Shown piece after piece: positions 11,380 to 23,609 of a stretch of DNA of 64,000 bases (position 1 is the stretch's first letter; every line of letters starts with the position of its first letter). The position numbers and the translations under genes were made by a program. The stretch spans positions 46,549,230 to 46,613,229 of the forward strand of contig CM044495.1 of assembly GCA_024364805.1 (NCBI GenBank). The letters run 5' to 3'. This DNA comes from Euprymna scolopes (taxonomy: Eukaryota > Mollusca > Cephalopoda > Sepiida > Sepiolidae). Below the pieces are notes generated by a model that saw only the letters and a list, made by a program, of their open reading frames with translations, did not search any database and was not told where the DNA came from.

Positions 11380-11780
11380 TACAACTACCTAAAAATGATT
11401 TATCCTTCGATGTAAACTTCCTTATCAATTACGAATTTAGGGAATAAACAAATAATAAATATCTGTTTGAAGCAAGAGACGAACATTTCAAAAACTCATT
11501 TTACATACATAATTCTTATTTTGCATTTTAATTTCTATTAAAAAATGTTCAGTTTAATCAGATCGCGTTCCTTTATTTTTTAATTTCAACTAACTAAATT
11601 ATAAATGAATTTTAATCTGAAACAACAAAATGTTTATTTTACAGACTGTGGTTTCCCAGAAACACATATATCCTCTTTTAAATTAAGTCTCGTTTCTTTT
11701 AATAAATATTGAATAAGTTCAGGTTAGTTGAAAAATTCCTAAAAAGTTAGATTTAAATTCACGTTGATGAGAGTGTAAGC
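11380..11780. other. No recognised gene
   Basis: AT-rich with no supported feature. Confidence 0.6.
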
Positions 11781-11789
11781 CAGAACTGT

Positions 11790-12060
11790 GTCTTCTCATA
11801 TCCTCCCGTTCTCAGACGAGGGTGATTTTCCAATGATTAGCGGCCATGATGCACCCAGTTTTCCTCTGAATTATTTCGTCGACTATGCTGACCACGTGTT
11901 TTGGTAGCCTGTTTCACAATGCAGCGACCTGAACCGAAAAAGATGCCCTCTCGGCGATTAAGCCAAAATCATCTACATGAGTCGATTGCAATGTCTATGA
12001 CGCTCTTAACCTGTCAGACCTTTCAGTGGGGTTTAAACATGAAATACATACCACACTGAT
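11790..12060 (-). mobile_element. Possible LINE ORF2 C-terminal fragment
   Basis: One minus-strand frame reads FSVQVAAL, stop, NRLPKHVVSIVDE. This resembles the C-terminal tail of many LINE ORF2 proteins (R-V-x-LWNxLPxxVV). The sequence is GC-richer than its surroundings. No reverse transcriptase motif remains. It belongs to a different family from the FPPDYN-type tails elsewhere in this window. Confidence 0.35.
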
Positions 12061-12904
12061 AATAAAATGATCCATTAATGAATGATACTTCATCTTGGTA
12101 GAATAAAAATGTCCTGCTTGAACAGTATTTTTCTCATCAGAAAACAATGCTTTATACTGAAACTGAACTTATTCAATATTTGTTTTCTATTTTTCTCTTT
12201 TGAATGCAAGTTTTTAACTTTTCTATTTTTTTTTTGTGTGAAATACTCATTATAGACAGATCTAGCTTACTATTACCTCATCAGTGACATTTTAAGTGAT
12301 GAAGACTACTTTTGCGAAGGTTACGGTTTACCTACATTAAACGACATATTCCTCGTATTTTTAAGATGATTATATCCAAAAATTAAATAATTTTCTACCT
12401 TATCGATTTTGTTAAAGAAAACATAGAATTTGAAGAAAACGATCGTATTTGCGTAAGAGTTCAAAAGAGAGGTAATTTTCCGTTTCGATTTATTTTATAA
12501 AAAAGATGGCTGCAATTTTTCACCTACTAACACGATTAAAGTTATTTGTTTTTTTAATAAGTCAGTAATATTCAGGTAATTTTGACTTCATATTTTGGAA
12601 GCTAACTTTATTATTTTTGTCAAGTCTAATGAATTACAGTTTTCAGATAAAAAAAATAGTAAAAACTATTTATCGTTTACAAATTTCGTTCTATGGAAGC
12701 GCTACAATCACATCCAATATGGAAGTTTAAATCCTTAGCGTGTCGGTCTAAATTGTCATCGAGCATTATATTTAATTGGGTAATTTCCAAAACGGATATT
12801 TTACTCTGTTTTGTGTCTACTTTATAGTTGTTGGATTAATTTATTGTCTGATGTTTGCCGATTCCTTTTTTAACAAATATTAGTACTTATGCAGTATACG
12901 GACA

Positions 12905-13040
12905 GATATAATTTAGAAATCCGTTCTCGAAATCAGGCGGGTGGGGGGGGGACTATTCTATACTTTCATCCAACAATTAAATTTAATATATAAAGGAAAT
13001 CGTAATAATTAATCTTGAAAATGCTATCTGAAAAATAGTT
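12905..13040 (+). repeat. Dispersed repeat R2, divergent copy
   Basis: ATTTAGAAATCCGTTCTCGAAA, TACTTTCATCCAACAATTAAAT and TCTTGAAAATGCTATCTG follow the order of R2, with a G9 run inside. Confidence 0.5.
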
Positions 13041-14060
13041 TGTATAAGTAAATAAGTATCAATTTGTCTTCAGATTTTTTTAGATTAAATTGTACTTCAA
13101 TAGCTCATTTTTCAAGATAATTATTTGGCATTGAGGATCATTTGTTTTATTTTTGCTTTAATTTACTGAGGGAACCTTAATAAACACGTTTTTCTTTTTA
13201 TTATTATTGTTTAATAATGATTATTATTGCCACCCGAACATAGTCTCCTAAAACATCACTTTTATTTCCTTTCCTGTGCCAAATTACTTCCCCTGCTTTT
13301 CCTTTTTTCAATAAAATAATAGTAGTAGCAGCGAGTCGGTCATTTTCCTTCCTCCAGTATTACTGCCGGCTCATTTTTCAATAGAATAAAGCTTAATTCA
13401 AGCCTTTAGCAACTCTGCCTTCCGTCTCTTTCGGACCACCTTCATGACAAGCTTAAATTAATTTTACTCATTAATCTTGTACCTCCAACTATATTTAAAC
13501 ATATATCCGACATAGACGACTACGATATTGCTATGGATACCCTGAAAGCGGTGTTCGAAGACTAGCATAATCTGCAGGCATTTGCTGACTAATCGTCGTC
13601 AACAAACTGACCAAAGTGTTAAGTCCTAATGAAACTCGCCAAGAACTGCGAATTCCATGTTGTTACAGGCACACAGGCAAACGATAACTATATTAGACAC
13701 GCGTTCATAAATGTAATTTCGTCGAAGTATATCCAAGAAAGAAACCTGAAGAACAATAGCCTGGATTTTGGTTTGTCTCGTAATAAACAAATAATAAATG
13801 AAATGTTAATTAAAAAGAAATCAACAAAAATAAACCCATACGCTGGATAAATTTGTGCTGTTACTGCTGGAAAAATAAAAGAAAACCAATCGATAAACTG
13901 ACTTGGCTTATGTCCCTTTCTGCCAGCATTTTCTATTTTTAATGGCTGCCGTTATGTTTCCGCGATAGCGATAGACTTATTTTTACAAAGGAAACAAAAC
14001 AAAACACAACACAAAATCGGTTGCCCTACTCGATGAATTATCGTTTTTTTTTTTAATATA
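13041..14060. other. No recognised gene
   Basis: Mixed-composition sequence. A 73-codon open frame at 13629-13850 lacks any recognisable feature. Confidence 0.5.
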
Positions 14061-14067
14061 TTACTTT

Positions 14068-14790
14068 TTTGTCCCCCGACAAAAGGAGGGTGGACCTGTA
14101 GATTCACCCTTGTCCGTTCGTACTTTTCTCAATAACTACGCCTTGGAATTTTTTCAAAATTTTGCTCAGACATTAAACATGATATGAGTTAAAAAGAAGA
14201 ACGGATTTTCCGGGAAAACTCCGGTTACCTCCCTAGGGGTGCCGTTCGGGTTAAAATATTTAAAATTTAAACTTTTGTGCTCATTAAAAAAAATTTGATG
14301 CTTTAGTTTTTTATAAAACTTTCTGAAAAGTTGTAACTGATTTCTATATAATTTTGTTTGTCTATACTTTGCGATTACTCTTGGGTGTGCCGCAAGGGCT
14401 GTTTTAGGGCTAATAAAAACACTCCATTTTTGTGGCTATTTTACCACATTTTTCCACAATTCTTTCTGTGTGTCTATTTAACAGTTGTGTATGGTGCTGA
14501 ACTCAAATTAAGATATGTTAAGGTCTTGGGGGCTAAATGAGCGTGGAGGTTGGTGAATGATGGACTTAATCATTGCTTTTTTTTGCATGGTGCAGAATTC
14601 AAATTTGCATCTGTTAAGGCCTAAAATTGCGCCGTTTGTTCATTTACACCAGGATGTGACGTCCCTTGGGGACATTTGGGGCTGACTAGGGAGGGGCAAA
14701 ATGCTGAACTTCGTCATTTTTTATGCCTCGTTCACTGTGCACTTACGGAGGGCTATGCATGCTTCACTTGTTCGATATGACAATAAGGAA
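14068..14790 (+). repeat. ~700-bp unclassified repeat R3, copy 1
   Basis: It begins GACAAAAGGAGGGTGGACC and ends in TATGCCTCGTTCACTGTGC plus a short tail. It aligns end to end with 22075-22800 in the same orientation, sharing CGTCCGTTCGTACTTTT, AACATTAAACATGATATGAG, AATAAAAACACTCCATTTTT and TGTTCATTTWCACCAGGAT. No terminal inverted repeats, poly-A tail or coding frame are visible, so class is unknown. Confidence 0.85.
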
Positions 14791-15860
14791 GATAAAATAT
14801 ATCGTTTTAAGCAAAAATAATATTAGATCTGTCGACTATAGCTTAACAAGTACAAACATTTCTTAGCAACTTTTGAAAATATATAAAAGCGGTTTGCTTT
14901 CAAAAAACTAAATTTTTGTTTTCTTTGTGTTGACTTATTGCATATTCGAATCAATCAGTTATTGTCGATGCCTGGGGACAACATTTACATCATATTACGG
15001 TCTTTCGCTTCCTATTATAATAGACATTATTCTGTAACGGTTATTATCGGTAAACCTGCAATTTAGCGGCGTCATGAAAATACTGAATTAGAATTCTCTG
15101 TAGAATTAAGAAAATACTTTGCATGCACATTCATTACAAGTACCACGCTGGATTTTCTGAGTCATGCAAAAAAATGGAAAGTGGAATTAACCATATGAAA
15201 CGGTTGAGGTTAAAATAATTCTACTTATGCAGAATACCTACCGCGTTTTCGTTGGCATATTCCTAAGAGGTAATGCAAACAACCGGAAGCTGCCGAACAA
15301 AAACTTAGTGCTTGTGTTTACTGAGTACTAGGTATCTCCAAACATCACAGAATTAGTGCCGTTAGCAACCTGTGTAAAGTATACGAAGTTTCAATATGGA
15401 AATGCAGAAGCATCATGATGCTTTAAAAGGCCGTTTTCTTAAAATCTTTGTTATTCTTTTAATATTTTTCAAATCCATATAAATATTTAATTTTCATTAT
15501 TTGTGTAAATCGCAAAATTAAAAATATATTTAAATTGTATTTTTTCAAATAATTATATTATTTATGCGTTTATTTATTTTTTTACTTTTTATTTTTTATT
15601 AAAGCTAAAACTGAGAGATCAGGCTTTACTGAAGCATACCTTAACAGGATAGCTTAGATATTAAATTTTATCCTTGTCTTAGATGAATATTAAATAAGAA
15701 TTGCCAAAAGCCGAGAATCATTAAAAAATTATGGACTTTTTTGATTTTGTGAATTCCATTAAATATTAAAGTTTATATTTTTAAATTTTGTTTGCACAAA
15801 CATTTTCAATAAATTCAATGTCTTTTTGTTTCTGATTTTTTAAATGATTTTTTTTTTTTT
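14791..15860. other. No recognised gene
   Basis: AT-rich. ACTTATGCAGAATACCTACCGCG near 15225 resembles the flank of R2 copies. Nothing else can be assigned. Confidence 0.5.
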
Positions 15861-15861
15861 T

Positions 15862-16550
15862 ACCAAAAGGCCACCATAGAGTACGGGTTACTGTGTGTAT
15901 TCTAGTCATTGGGAAAGTAGCGTAGTAATAGTTTGTGGTGAAATTTGGTATAATCAGATTATTTATGAGGACGGTTTAATAAAAACGTGTTTACGACAAT
16001 ATTGTAGTCGGCTGGAAACCAGACCACCGCAACAAAGTTCCACAGACGAGCAATTCTAAGAAAGAGGCTTTGTTTATAGAATTTTAAGGTCAAGGCACCG
16101 ATAGAAACTGAGCGAATTTATTGATAGTGATTTTAGCTGGACGAGATTTTTGTGAAAGATTGGCGAGAGGAGCTTTAGATGGGAGTTCAGTCGAACACTT
16201 GCCATGAAAATAACGATAGAGCGGAGAAAGACTCACAAAGTATCTTCTTTGAAAAAAGAGGTTGCAGAGAAAGGAAAATAGTCTACTATATTACAAAGTC
16301 GGTTTTGAACTCTGTCAATCAGAAAAAGGTGCTATGAGTAGCTCCTGTCCACATGTTGGCAACAGTACTCAATCCTAGCAAATACTTGGCTTTTATACGG
16401 GTAGAGAATTGCATCGGCAATGAGATATCTGCTGGATCAGCAGAAGGATCCAACCATTCTTCCAGCAACATCGGCAATGGAGTTGATGTATGTGCTCTAT
16501 TCGTACTCTTTTCATATCGACATGTTATATCAACTGAAATATGAAAACAG
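15862..16550 (-). mobile_element. LINE (jockey/CR1-like) 3' fragment
   Basis: The minus strand carries the same 3' segment as 60797-61905: the 3' UTR block (AGGCCACC, TAATCAGATTA), the ORF2 C-terminus region (TTCCACAGACGAGCAATTCTAAGAAAGAGGCTTTG on plus) and the upstream part with CTTGCCATGAAAATAACGATAGAGC. The reading frame is disrupted and only the C-terminal third of ORF2 and the UTR remain, which is typical 5' truncation. Confidence 0.75.
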
Positions 16551-16724
16551 CAGTCAATGTGTACCTTGTCGGATTCAGGTATTTTTCTGCCAAACTCTGG
16601 AATCTTGACGGAATTTTGAACGGAACCCTTTTATTTAATGTACAGGGGTTTCATGTTCTCGTTTGGTCAGCCATGACTAGATAGAGGTCCTCGGTAATTC
16701 GCAGTTGTATTTTTCGGTCGCCCA

Positions 16725-16814
16725 CACTGAGAATTGAACATTCAACCTCCATAAGAATATTACTTTCTCAATTGACGTTTTCCAAGTACTCTACCCACTG
16801 CGTCACGGGTCCTT
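16725..16814 (-). mobile_element. tRNA-derived SINE head
   Basis: On the minus strand GACGCAGTGGGTAGAGTAC is a strong A box, and ATGTTCAATTCTCAG is a B box about 50 nt downstream. The flanking minus-strand sequence down to about 16620 may be the SINE body. Spacing is longer than in a functional tRNA, so it is a retroposon or pseudogene. Confidence 0.5.
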
Positions 16815-17274
16815 GAAATTATTGTCATTTTTGTTTTAAAGCATTATAAATTTAAAAAATATTTTTGTATTAGTCCATGTAAAAGAAAAACAAAAAAATA
16901 TATTTTTCTTCAATTTATTGTAAATAAAATAATTATGAATAAGTAAAAACTAGTAAAAAATATTAGACTTACTTTTCTGAGGCAAACCCGTTTCCGTCAT
17001 GCATATATTAAGTAATGTGAATTTGTCCTACAATTGAGTTAAAACGGGCAAATTTGTAAATTTTGATACGTGCAAGTTTCCGTAGATATTTTGATAAAAA
17101 GAACTAAGACGAATTTTCACCAAGAACAATTAACAAAAGTATTTACAAATTAATATTTTAATTGGTGTGGAATTTGCTATTTTCAAAATGCTAATAATCA
17201 GTTTTAAATATAACATACATAATCAGATGAATTGCAAAGTAAAAAAAAAAGATCTAAATTATATTCTAAATTAG

Positions 17275-17440
17275 CAGACTGCTCGGCATTGCCCGGTCGT
17301 AAAATATGCATAAGTATTATATTTTAATTAATGCAGGGTTTTTATTTTAGAGAGTCACTTCTCTAGTAATGGCTTCAAAAGTTATAAAAAAATATGACTT
17401 TGATACCATCCGCTAGAATCGAAACCAGAACGTTTAGCGC
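17275..17440 (-). mobile_element. Helitron-like family H1 fragment
   Basis: On plus it starts with GCTCGGCATTGCCCGGTCG, then TAAAATATGCATAAGTATTA, and ends CCGCTAGAATCGAAACC. It is the inverted counterpart of 1385-1600. Confidence 0.5.
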
Positions 17441-17654
17441 TCTATCCTTTGTCGTTATTTATATCTCTACCCTTGGTACAGTCTTAGCTTAATTTTAATC
17501 CTTTCCTATCCATCTGTTGGTAGCTGTTTTGAGCAGTGAATGTTTGCCATCGCCATTGTTTAAAAGGCTAGCAAACAGTTAAAAATTAAGGAAAAACATT
17601 TAATCATAATCGAAAACAGTCATCATATGACGATTTCAATGAAATGGAAGACTT

Positions 17655-17790
17655 ATAAATAATAACTTTATTATTTAGAAAAATATTTTAACATAGAGGT
17701 GGGCTGTACTTTTGACAAGTTCGTACTTTATCCGAACAATTTCCTAAATACGAGATACCGTAAAAACAGTCAAATAAACATGTTTTTTAA
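17655..17790 (+). repeat. Dispersed repeat R2, divergent copy
   Basis: AATAACTTTATTATTTAGAAA, TTTTAACATAGAGGTGGGC and CGAGATACCGTAAAAACAG fit the R2 order. Confidence 0.45.
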
Positions 17791-19215
17791 TTCTAAACTT
17801 TGTTTAATTTTAGATGAGTTTCCGATGGGTATATATTCTGTACAAGTCTTGGAGATGAGGAGTTTTCGGTGTGTAGTTGTTCTGTATAATTCTCGTAGCT
17901 TAAAATTCTGCAGGCAATAGAAAAAAATATTTTTCTTGTACACGCGAAAAAATTATGTGCTATTTATATGGAGTTATTCTTGTTTCTGATTGGTTGCTAG
18001 CAAAATGTGAATCCATTAGATTGGTCAGTTCCTATCAGCAGTGTCTATAAGTGTAACCTTACAATAGTTTTAATCATACTCTGTGTTAAAATATTTTGGA
18101 TGTATTACAAAAGAATACGGTTAACTAATTCTCGGTTGTTGCAATTTCATGGCGTGTGCATTACGTCGCCTTCCTGTGGTTTGCGTAAGTTGCCCAGAAT
18201 ATGCCGACGATCAGGCGGTCTGTATTCTGCGTAAGTACCAAAAACAAAATAAGTGAAAAAAAAACTATAAAAAAAAATGAAAAGGAAGGTGGCTTTCAAT
18301 TTGTGAACTGTCTCTGCCATTTTCGGGACTTACTCGTTATCGATTTCGTGTCCGGTTTATTGACGTCCTTGCCACAGAATCTTACTAACTTGTTTACGGA
18401 AATAGACGAGTTGCCATTAGCCGCGATGTAAACAAGTACGTACTTTATCGTAAATCGATACCGCCAAATCTGGCACATTAGAACTGATGCCAACATGTAT
18501 GAGTATTTATTGATTTTGCAATAAAAGATAGCAGAGACAGGTATTCAACATAACAATCATAATAAAATAGAAAATCGCTAAACATTTGTTTTCATGTGGT
18601 CAAATCATTTATCTTCTTCCCATGATGGGATGATATGACGCAAGGGTACCGAAGTTGGATTAGACTATTCAACGCTTTCGAAGAAAAGAACTGTGGCATG
18701 CAAAAAATGCCTGTACAGCCCGATCAGCATTCTTCGGTTATGGATGCATTGAACGATTAAACGATCAAGTAACTTCTTCTTTAAAAAAAAAAAGGAGAAA
18801 GCAAAGCCTGGGAGGGTTAACTTTTTCAAATTTACAGGACCAGAGACATCCATCCGTTAGTAGGGAATCAGCTATCACAACCATGGTTTAGACTATGTTA
18901 GCTTTGTTTCCAAGAGAGGACTTCCGGTTTGAGTCGCCGGGAGAAAAATCTAGTGAAAATGTAGCACATTCGCTGCTCCACAGAATTCTTAGTTTAGGAA
19001 GGAAGACCTGGAGCAGCTGAGAGGATTACCCTCCACACCGCTTTTAAAAAAAACCTATTTCAGTCGCCACTTTTCCCCTAGCTTCAAGAGTGCCTTTTCA
19101 AAATCTATTAAAATTAAACAGCTGTTCAATATAAAATTATAGACGCCATATGATTATTAGCCACAGAAAGCAATCATTAAATGTATTTATTCCTCTGTAT
19201 AAAGTAAGACATGTA
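17791..19215. other. No recognised gene
   Basis: A GC-richer patch at 18120-18240 has open frames in several phases but no defensible splice pair. 18640-19080 is likewise unassigned. Confidence 0.5.
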
Positions 19216-19219
19216 TATA

Positions 19220-19721
19220 CAAGTTAGAAAAGCATTTCATCCAAGGCATAAAAATTGTTAAACAAAATGTTTTTACTATAGACTTTAAAAAATAAAGGTA
19301 CAAGATTCAATTTGAAGATATAAAAGTGCACTTTGAAATTTATTTAAGTTTTACAAAATAAGGTATAATAATTGGATTTATTTTGAGTCAATTTAAATCA
19401 AAGGTAATTTTTTATGTAATGTAAATTCTGTTGCATTTTTTAAAATATATCTATATCATTAATTGCTAATGATTTAAAATTTTCAGATAATAGATAATGT
19501 TTTAAATTGCAACAAAATTTAATTTGAATCAAAAAATTACCTTGGATTTATTTTAATTTATGTAAATTAGATTTTTACACCTTTCTTTGTAAAATTAATA
19601 AAAGTGCACTTTGAAGATAAAGGCACAAAATTCAATTGAAATTTATTTATTTTTAAACAAAATGTTTTTACTATAGGCTTTAACAATTTTCATGCCTTGG
19701 ATGAAATGCTTTTCTAACTTG
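19220..19721. mobile_element. MITE / fold-back element with TA duplication
   Basis: The left terminus CAAGTTAGAAAAGCATTTC, then ATCCAAGGCATAAAAATTG, is repeated inverted at the right end with about one mismatch in 45. TA flanks both sides (19218-19219 and 19722-19723). Inside, AAACAAAATGTTTTTACTATA and AAAAGTGCACTTTGAA each occur twice in direct orientation (near 19262/19658 and 19326/19602), so the arms are mosaics of direct and inverted blocks. 502 bp, no coding. Confidence 0.8.
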
Positions 19722-20369
19722 TATCTTATCTTTTTAAGATTATATTTTAAAACTTTCCTTCTCTCTATTTCAGTTTATATTTCTCCTCACGCAACAACTC
19801 AGCTTTGCATCCCCCCTCTTTGTAATAAAGGTCAGAAAAATGAGAAAATCTGAGTTTTTTAAAGAAAAACTTTTCAAAAATTTAATCTAAAAAAGTTATT
19901 TTAAACTTCTTTCAGAATAGAAAACTTTTAAGATTTAGTAGGAACATATTTCATATAGGTTTCATGAACTATTTTTCTCCTTATGTACTGAATATTTGAG
20001 ATGAAAATGTCAAAAGGACTGTATAACTGGTTACGGTCAATAGTAGTCCTCGCCAGCGGAAGTCTTTATTTTATTATTTAAAACGTTTTGTGTCCTGCTC
20101 TTTCGCGCGAGGACTTTGTATATTTATATGCATAGGATTGACTCCTAAACTAATTAACCGAACATTATGAAATCTGGAACAGTCGCTAGGCGTACGTGTG
20201 AGTAAGTGGGCTTAGATTTAGTTTAATTAGGTTCATGGAAAGGGGTATTCAAAAATTTGGGCGTGTAAATTCAAATACTCCCGATTTTGTTAACAAATCT
20301 AAACAATAGGTATTATAAATACGCAAAAGAAACTAAAATTGTATATTTCTAAGGGTTTAATAGATTGAA

Positions 20370-20462
20370 TCTGAGATACTATCACCGAAGTTGAGCAATG
20401 TTGAGCCTGGTTAGTACCAGATGAGTGACTATTTTGGAATTCTAGGCGCTGTATGTGCTCCA
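20370..20462 (+). pseudogene. 5S rRNA-derived sequence (SINE3-like head or 5S pseudogene)
   Basis: ATCACCGAAGTTGAGCAATG, TTGAGCCTGGTTAGTACCAG and ATGAGTGACTATTTTGGAA, then AGGCGCTGTATG, follow eukaryotic 5S rRNA from about nucleotide 35 to the 3' end. They cover the internal pol III promoter (box A, intermediate element, box C). The 5' third is not recognisable. Several substitutions against conserved 5S positions rule out a working gene. The adjacent unique-looking 3' sequence would suit a 5S-derived SINE, though a dispersed 5S pseudogene is equally possible. Confidence 0.85.
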
Positions 20463-20619
20463 GTCGTCTATCACATACATTTCACTTGTCACTGGTATTT
20501 AACAATGTCGACTCGGGAGAGGTGTTTGGAGATTGCGCACTTCCAGCCACAAAAATTTCATACAGAAGCATCTCTTCGTGCGTATCCATAATATGTCAAA
20601 GATTGGAGGAGCCTGTCTA

Positions 20620-21049
20620 TATATATCTATAAAAGTGAAAATTCTGCGTGTCTGTGTACATTTCCCTCCCAAATAACTCTGTCAATTTTCGGTCTAGAGA
20701 CTCGAGATTGAAAAAAATCTTTTTAATTGAGTTTCGGCCAGAAATTTTGCTGGTAAGGGGTCAAAGTGCAACGATTTAACCTTTAAAAACTCTACCAAAC
20801 TCCTCCACCAATTTTGGGCCTATACATTTGAACTTTAAGATGTAGGTTACTTGGACACGAGTCAAACATTTTAATTTAATGTTAAGAGGTCAAAATTGGG
20901 GTTAAATTTTTAAAAACCTCTGTGGTCTCTAACTACCATAGATAAAAGTTGGTAAAGAAGCCTATTATATAGAAAGGCACTATCGCACATACGCACATAA
21001 AGTTATGAACAATACATAAAGCCCGAGTAAAGCCGGGCTAAACTGTTAG
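20620..21049 (+). mobile_element. Helitron-like element (family H3), copy 1
   Basis: It starts TCTATAAAAGTGAAAATTC then TGCGTGTCTGTGTAC and ends in the hairpin AGCCCGAGTAAAGCCGGGCT followed by AACTGTTAG and T. The interior has AAATAACTCTGTCAATTTTCGG and TTTCGGCCAGAAATTTTGC. About 430 bp, non-autonomous, same orientation as the copy that follows. Confidence 0.6.
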
Positions 21050-21059
21050 TCTATAGAGA

Positions 21060-21526
21060 GACAGAGATAGAGAGGGTGGGTGGAATTGTGCGTCTGTCTG
21101 TGTGTGTACACATTTCCTTACCAAATTACTCTGTCAATTTTCAGTTTACAGACTCGGGATTTTACATAAGGGGTATTGAGATTTGGAAAAATCTTTTTAA
21201 TCGGTTTTCAGCCAGAAATTTGGTAGAATTTTCAAATGTAAAATCGTTAGACATTGGCGCAAGAGTTTGGATGTAATTGAGTCAATTTTTAGTCTAAATA
21301 CTTGCAATTTTAGATGTAGGTTTCTTGGACATGGATCTAACTTTTAGTTCAATTTGAGCCCAATAAATTAAATTATTTTTAACGTTGACTCCAATTTTGA
21401 CCCCTTAAAATTTGACCTCTCAGCCATTTTTTGGTCTAAATATTGAAATTTTACACACATATTTATATATATATATTAGTTATGAACTGTACCAAGGGCA
21501 TGAGCAAAGCCGCGCTGAACTGTTAG
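21060..21526 (+). mobile_element. Helitron-like element (family H3), copy 2
   Basis: Shares AAATTACTCTGTCAATTTTCAG, AATCTTTTTAATCGGTTTTC and AGCCAGAAATTT with copy 1, and ends GAGCAAAGCCGCGCTGAAC, then TGTTAG and T. The two copies lie head to tail almost without spacer, suggesting tandem insertion. Confidence 0.6.
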
Positions 21527-21649
21527 TATACATATATAATCCATATTACGTTTGTATCCAATAGCTGCAAAATTCGGAGACTGTTTATATAGTAGTACTC
21601 AATAAATATAGTTGTTGACTTGTATTTATACAAACACTAAAAAAAAAAC

Positions 21650-21830
21650 AGTCGATCGTAAAATACAAAATCTCCAGGAATTAAAATATCATATTTAACT
21701 GTATTTATTTTAGAGCCAATATTCTATTGATTATTATATTGTGCCTAATATATAGTAGTGATCACAAAAGCTTCTTTTTTTTTAATATGACTTTGGTATC
21801 ATTTTCTAGAATCGAAACTAAAATATTTAG
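21650..21830 (-). mobile_element. Helitron-like family H1 fragment
   Basis: CGATCGTAAAATACAAAATC, then AATTAAAATATCATATTTAAC, and ending TCTAGAATCGAAACTAAAA, matches H1 inverted. The GC-rich terminus has been lost. Confidence 0.45.
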
Positions 21831-22074
21831 CATGCCAGCATTATTCGTTAGCGTCTGATATAAGTCCATACACTCATAAAAAAATAACGTTTTGGTCTAT
21901 GAACTCGTTACTTCATATATACGAGATTGGAACCTGTGGAAGAAATTCGATTTGGTTTTTAGTTGATGTCAGCTGCGATGAGATTAACATTAGAAAAAAT
22001 GGAACTTGATTGATGTAACACTATTAAACGTGTTATTTGTTTAACCTATAAATGCACATACATACAATGTTATT

Positions 22075-22800
22075 TTTGGTTCCCCAACAAAAGGAGGGTG
22101 GACCTGTAAATTTACCCTCGTCCGTTCGTACTTTTTTCACTAACTACGCGTTGGAATTTTTTAAATGTTGCACAAACATTAAACATGATATGAGTAAAAA
22201 TTAACAGAACGGATTTTATGGGAAAACTCCGATTGAGCCCTTAGGGATGCCTTCTGAGTTAAAATGGTTAAAATTGACACTTTTGTGCTTATTAAAAAAA
22301 AAGTGATGCCTTGGATTTTTATAAATCTTTCTTAAATTTATATAGAAATCAGTTAGTTGCCACTTTTGCTTGTCTATACTTCGCAATATCTCTTGGGTGT
22401 GCTCCAGGGGCTCTTTTAGGATTAATAAAAACACTCCATTTTTTGGACTATTTTACCATATTTGTCAAGAATTTTCTGTGTATGTCTATTTAGCAGTTTT
22501 GCATGGCTTTAAACTCAAATTTAAATATTAAGCCCCCAAAGTTCCCAAGGCCTTAACATGAGGGATGGGGGAAATGATGAAGTTAGCCATTTCTTTTTTT
22601 TAAGATGGTTCGAACTGAAATTTACGTCTGTTAAGGCCTAAAACTGCACCGTTTGTTCATTTTCACCAGGATTTGACGTCCCCTGGGGACTTTTGGAGCT
22701 GTATGGGCGGGCGAGATAAATGCTGAACTTAGTCACTTTTTATGCCTCGTTCACTGTTCACTCAAGGGGTACCAGGTATGCTTCACTTTTTTTTTTGGGG
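22075..22800 (+). repeat. ~700-bp unclassified repeat R3, copy 2
   Basis: Aligns along its length with 14068-14790. Both copies have numerous substitutions and small indels, so the family is old. The tail runs into a T/G homopolymer at 22788-22810. Confidence 0.85.
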
Positions 22801-22854
22801 GGGGGGGGGATTTTATGTGCATCTGAAGCATGGACTTAGCTCAGATGGTAACAA

Positions 22855-23030
22855 ATAATACTGGAAAGCTATAAGTTATACTTGAGTATCATCAGCTAGA
22901 ATCGAAACTATATTTTTTTCAACTTTTGAAATCACTACTGTATATTGGGTACAATATAATAATAAATATAGTATATGAAATCTGCATGAATTTAAATATC
23001 ATATTAAAGTGTGTTTTTTTTACGACCTGC
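22855..23030 (+). mobile_element. Helitron-like family H1 fragment
   Basis: CATCAGCTAGAATCGAAACT at the start and AAATATCATATTAAAGTGTG, then TTTACGACC, at the end place this with H1, plus orientation. Confidence 0.45.
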
Positions 23031-23600
23031 GTATATATTTATATAACTTTATCTAAATATATTCATGTAACACATATAACATCCTCCATCCGGTTTCGGG
23101 GCGCAGAATTAACTTTGGCCCTAGCGCTCGAACTTAGGGTCAATGCATGCACCGTCTTTCATTGAAGGGCAAGGGACTTTGCCACGAAGATGCACCACTC
23201 GATTGATTCCCTGTAGATATCTGATCTTCGGGTGTCGACGCTCTTATCTGACTTCAGTCGGTTATAGGCAAATAGGGCGTTGGGCTTGTATTGCAGATAA
23301 TCGTCTGTGCAAACGGTTACAGAAATAAAAGAGCATAAGGTCGGCAGTTGAGAAAGGCAGGGAGATCAACACTAGATGAAAGAGAAAACGAACCGAATGG
23401 GAATGATAACTCAAAAAAAAATATGAACATCTAATCATATGGATTTTTTTTTTTTATACTGTTGGTGGTGGGGCGGCTTTTATTTATTTATTTTTTTATA
23501 AAAACAATCAACTTGAACGGTGCTGAAATAAAAACATATAAGCAACAGACAGCATAAGGATAAAATAAGATGCAACTTTCTAATTATCGGGGAAAGCTGA
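23031..23600. other. GC-richer unassigned stretch
   Basis: 23070-23330 is GC-richer than its surroundings, with no recognised protein in any frame and no RNA gene. T runs follow. Confidence 0.5.
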
Positions 23601-23609
23601 AAGTATGTG

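Noticed and set aside
20370-20462. Functional 5S rRNA gene
   Set aside because: The 5' third is missing and several conserved positions are substituted.
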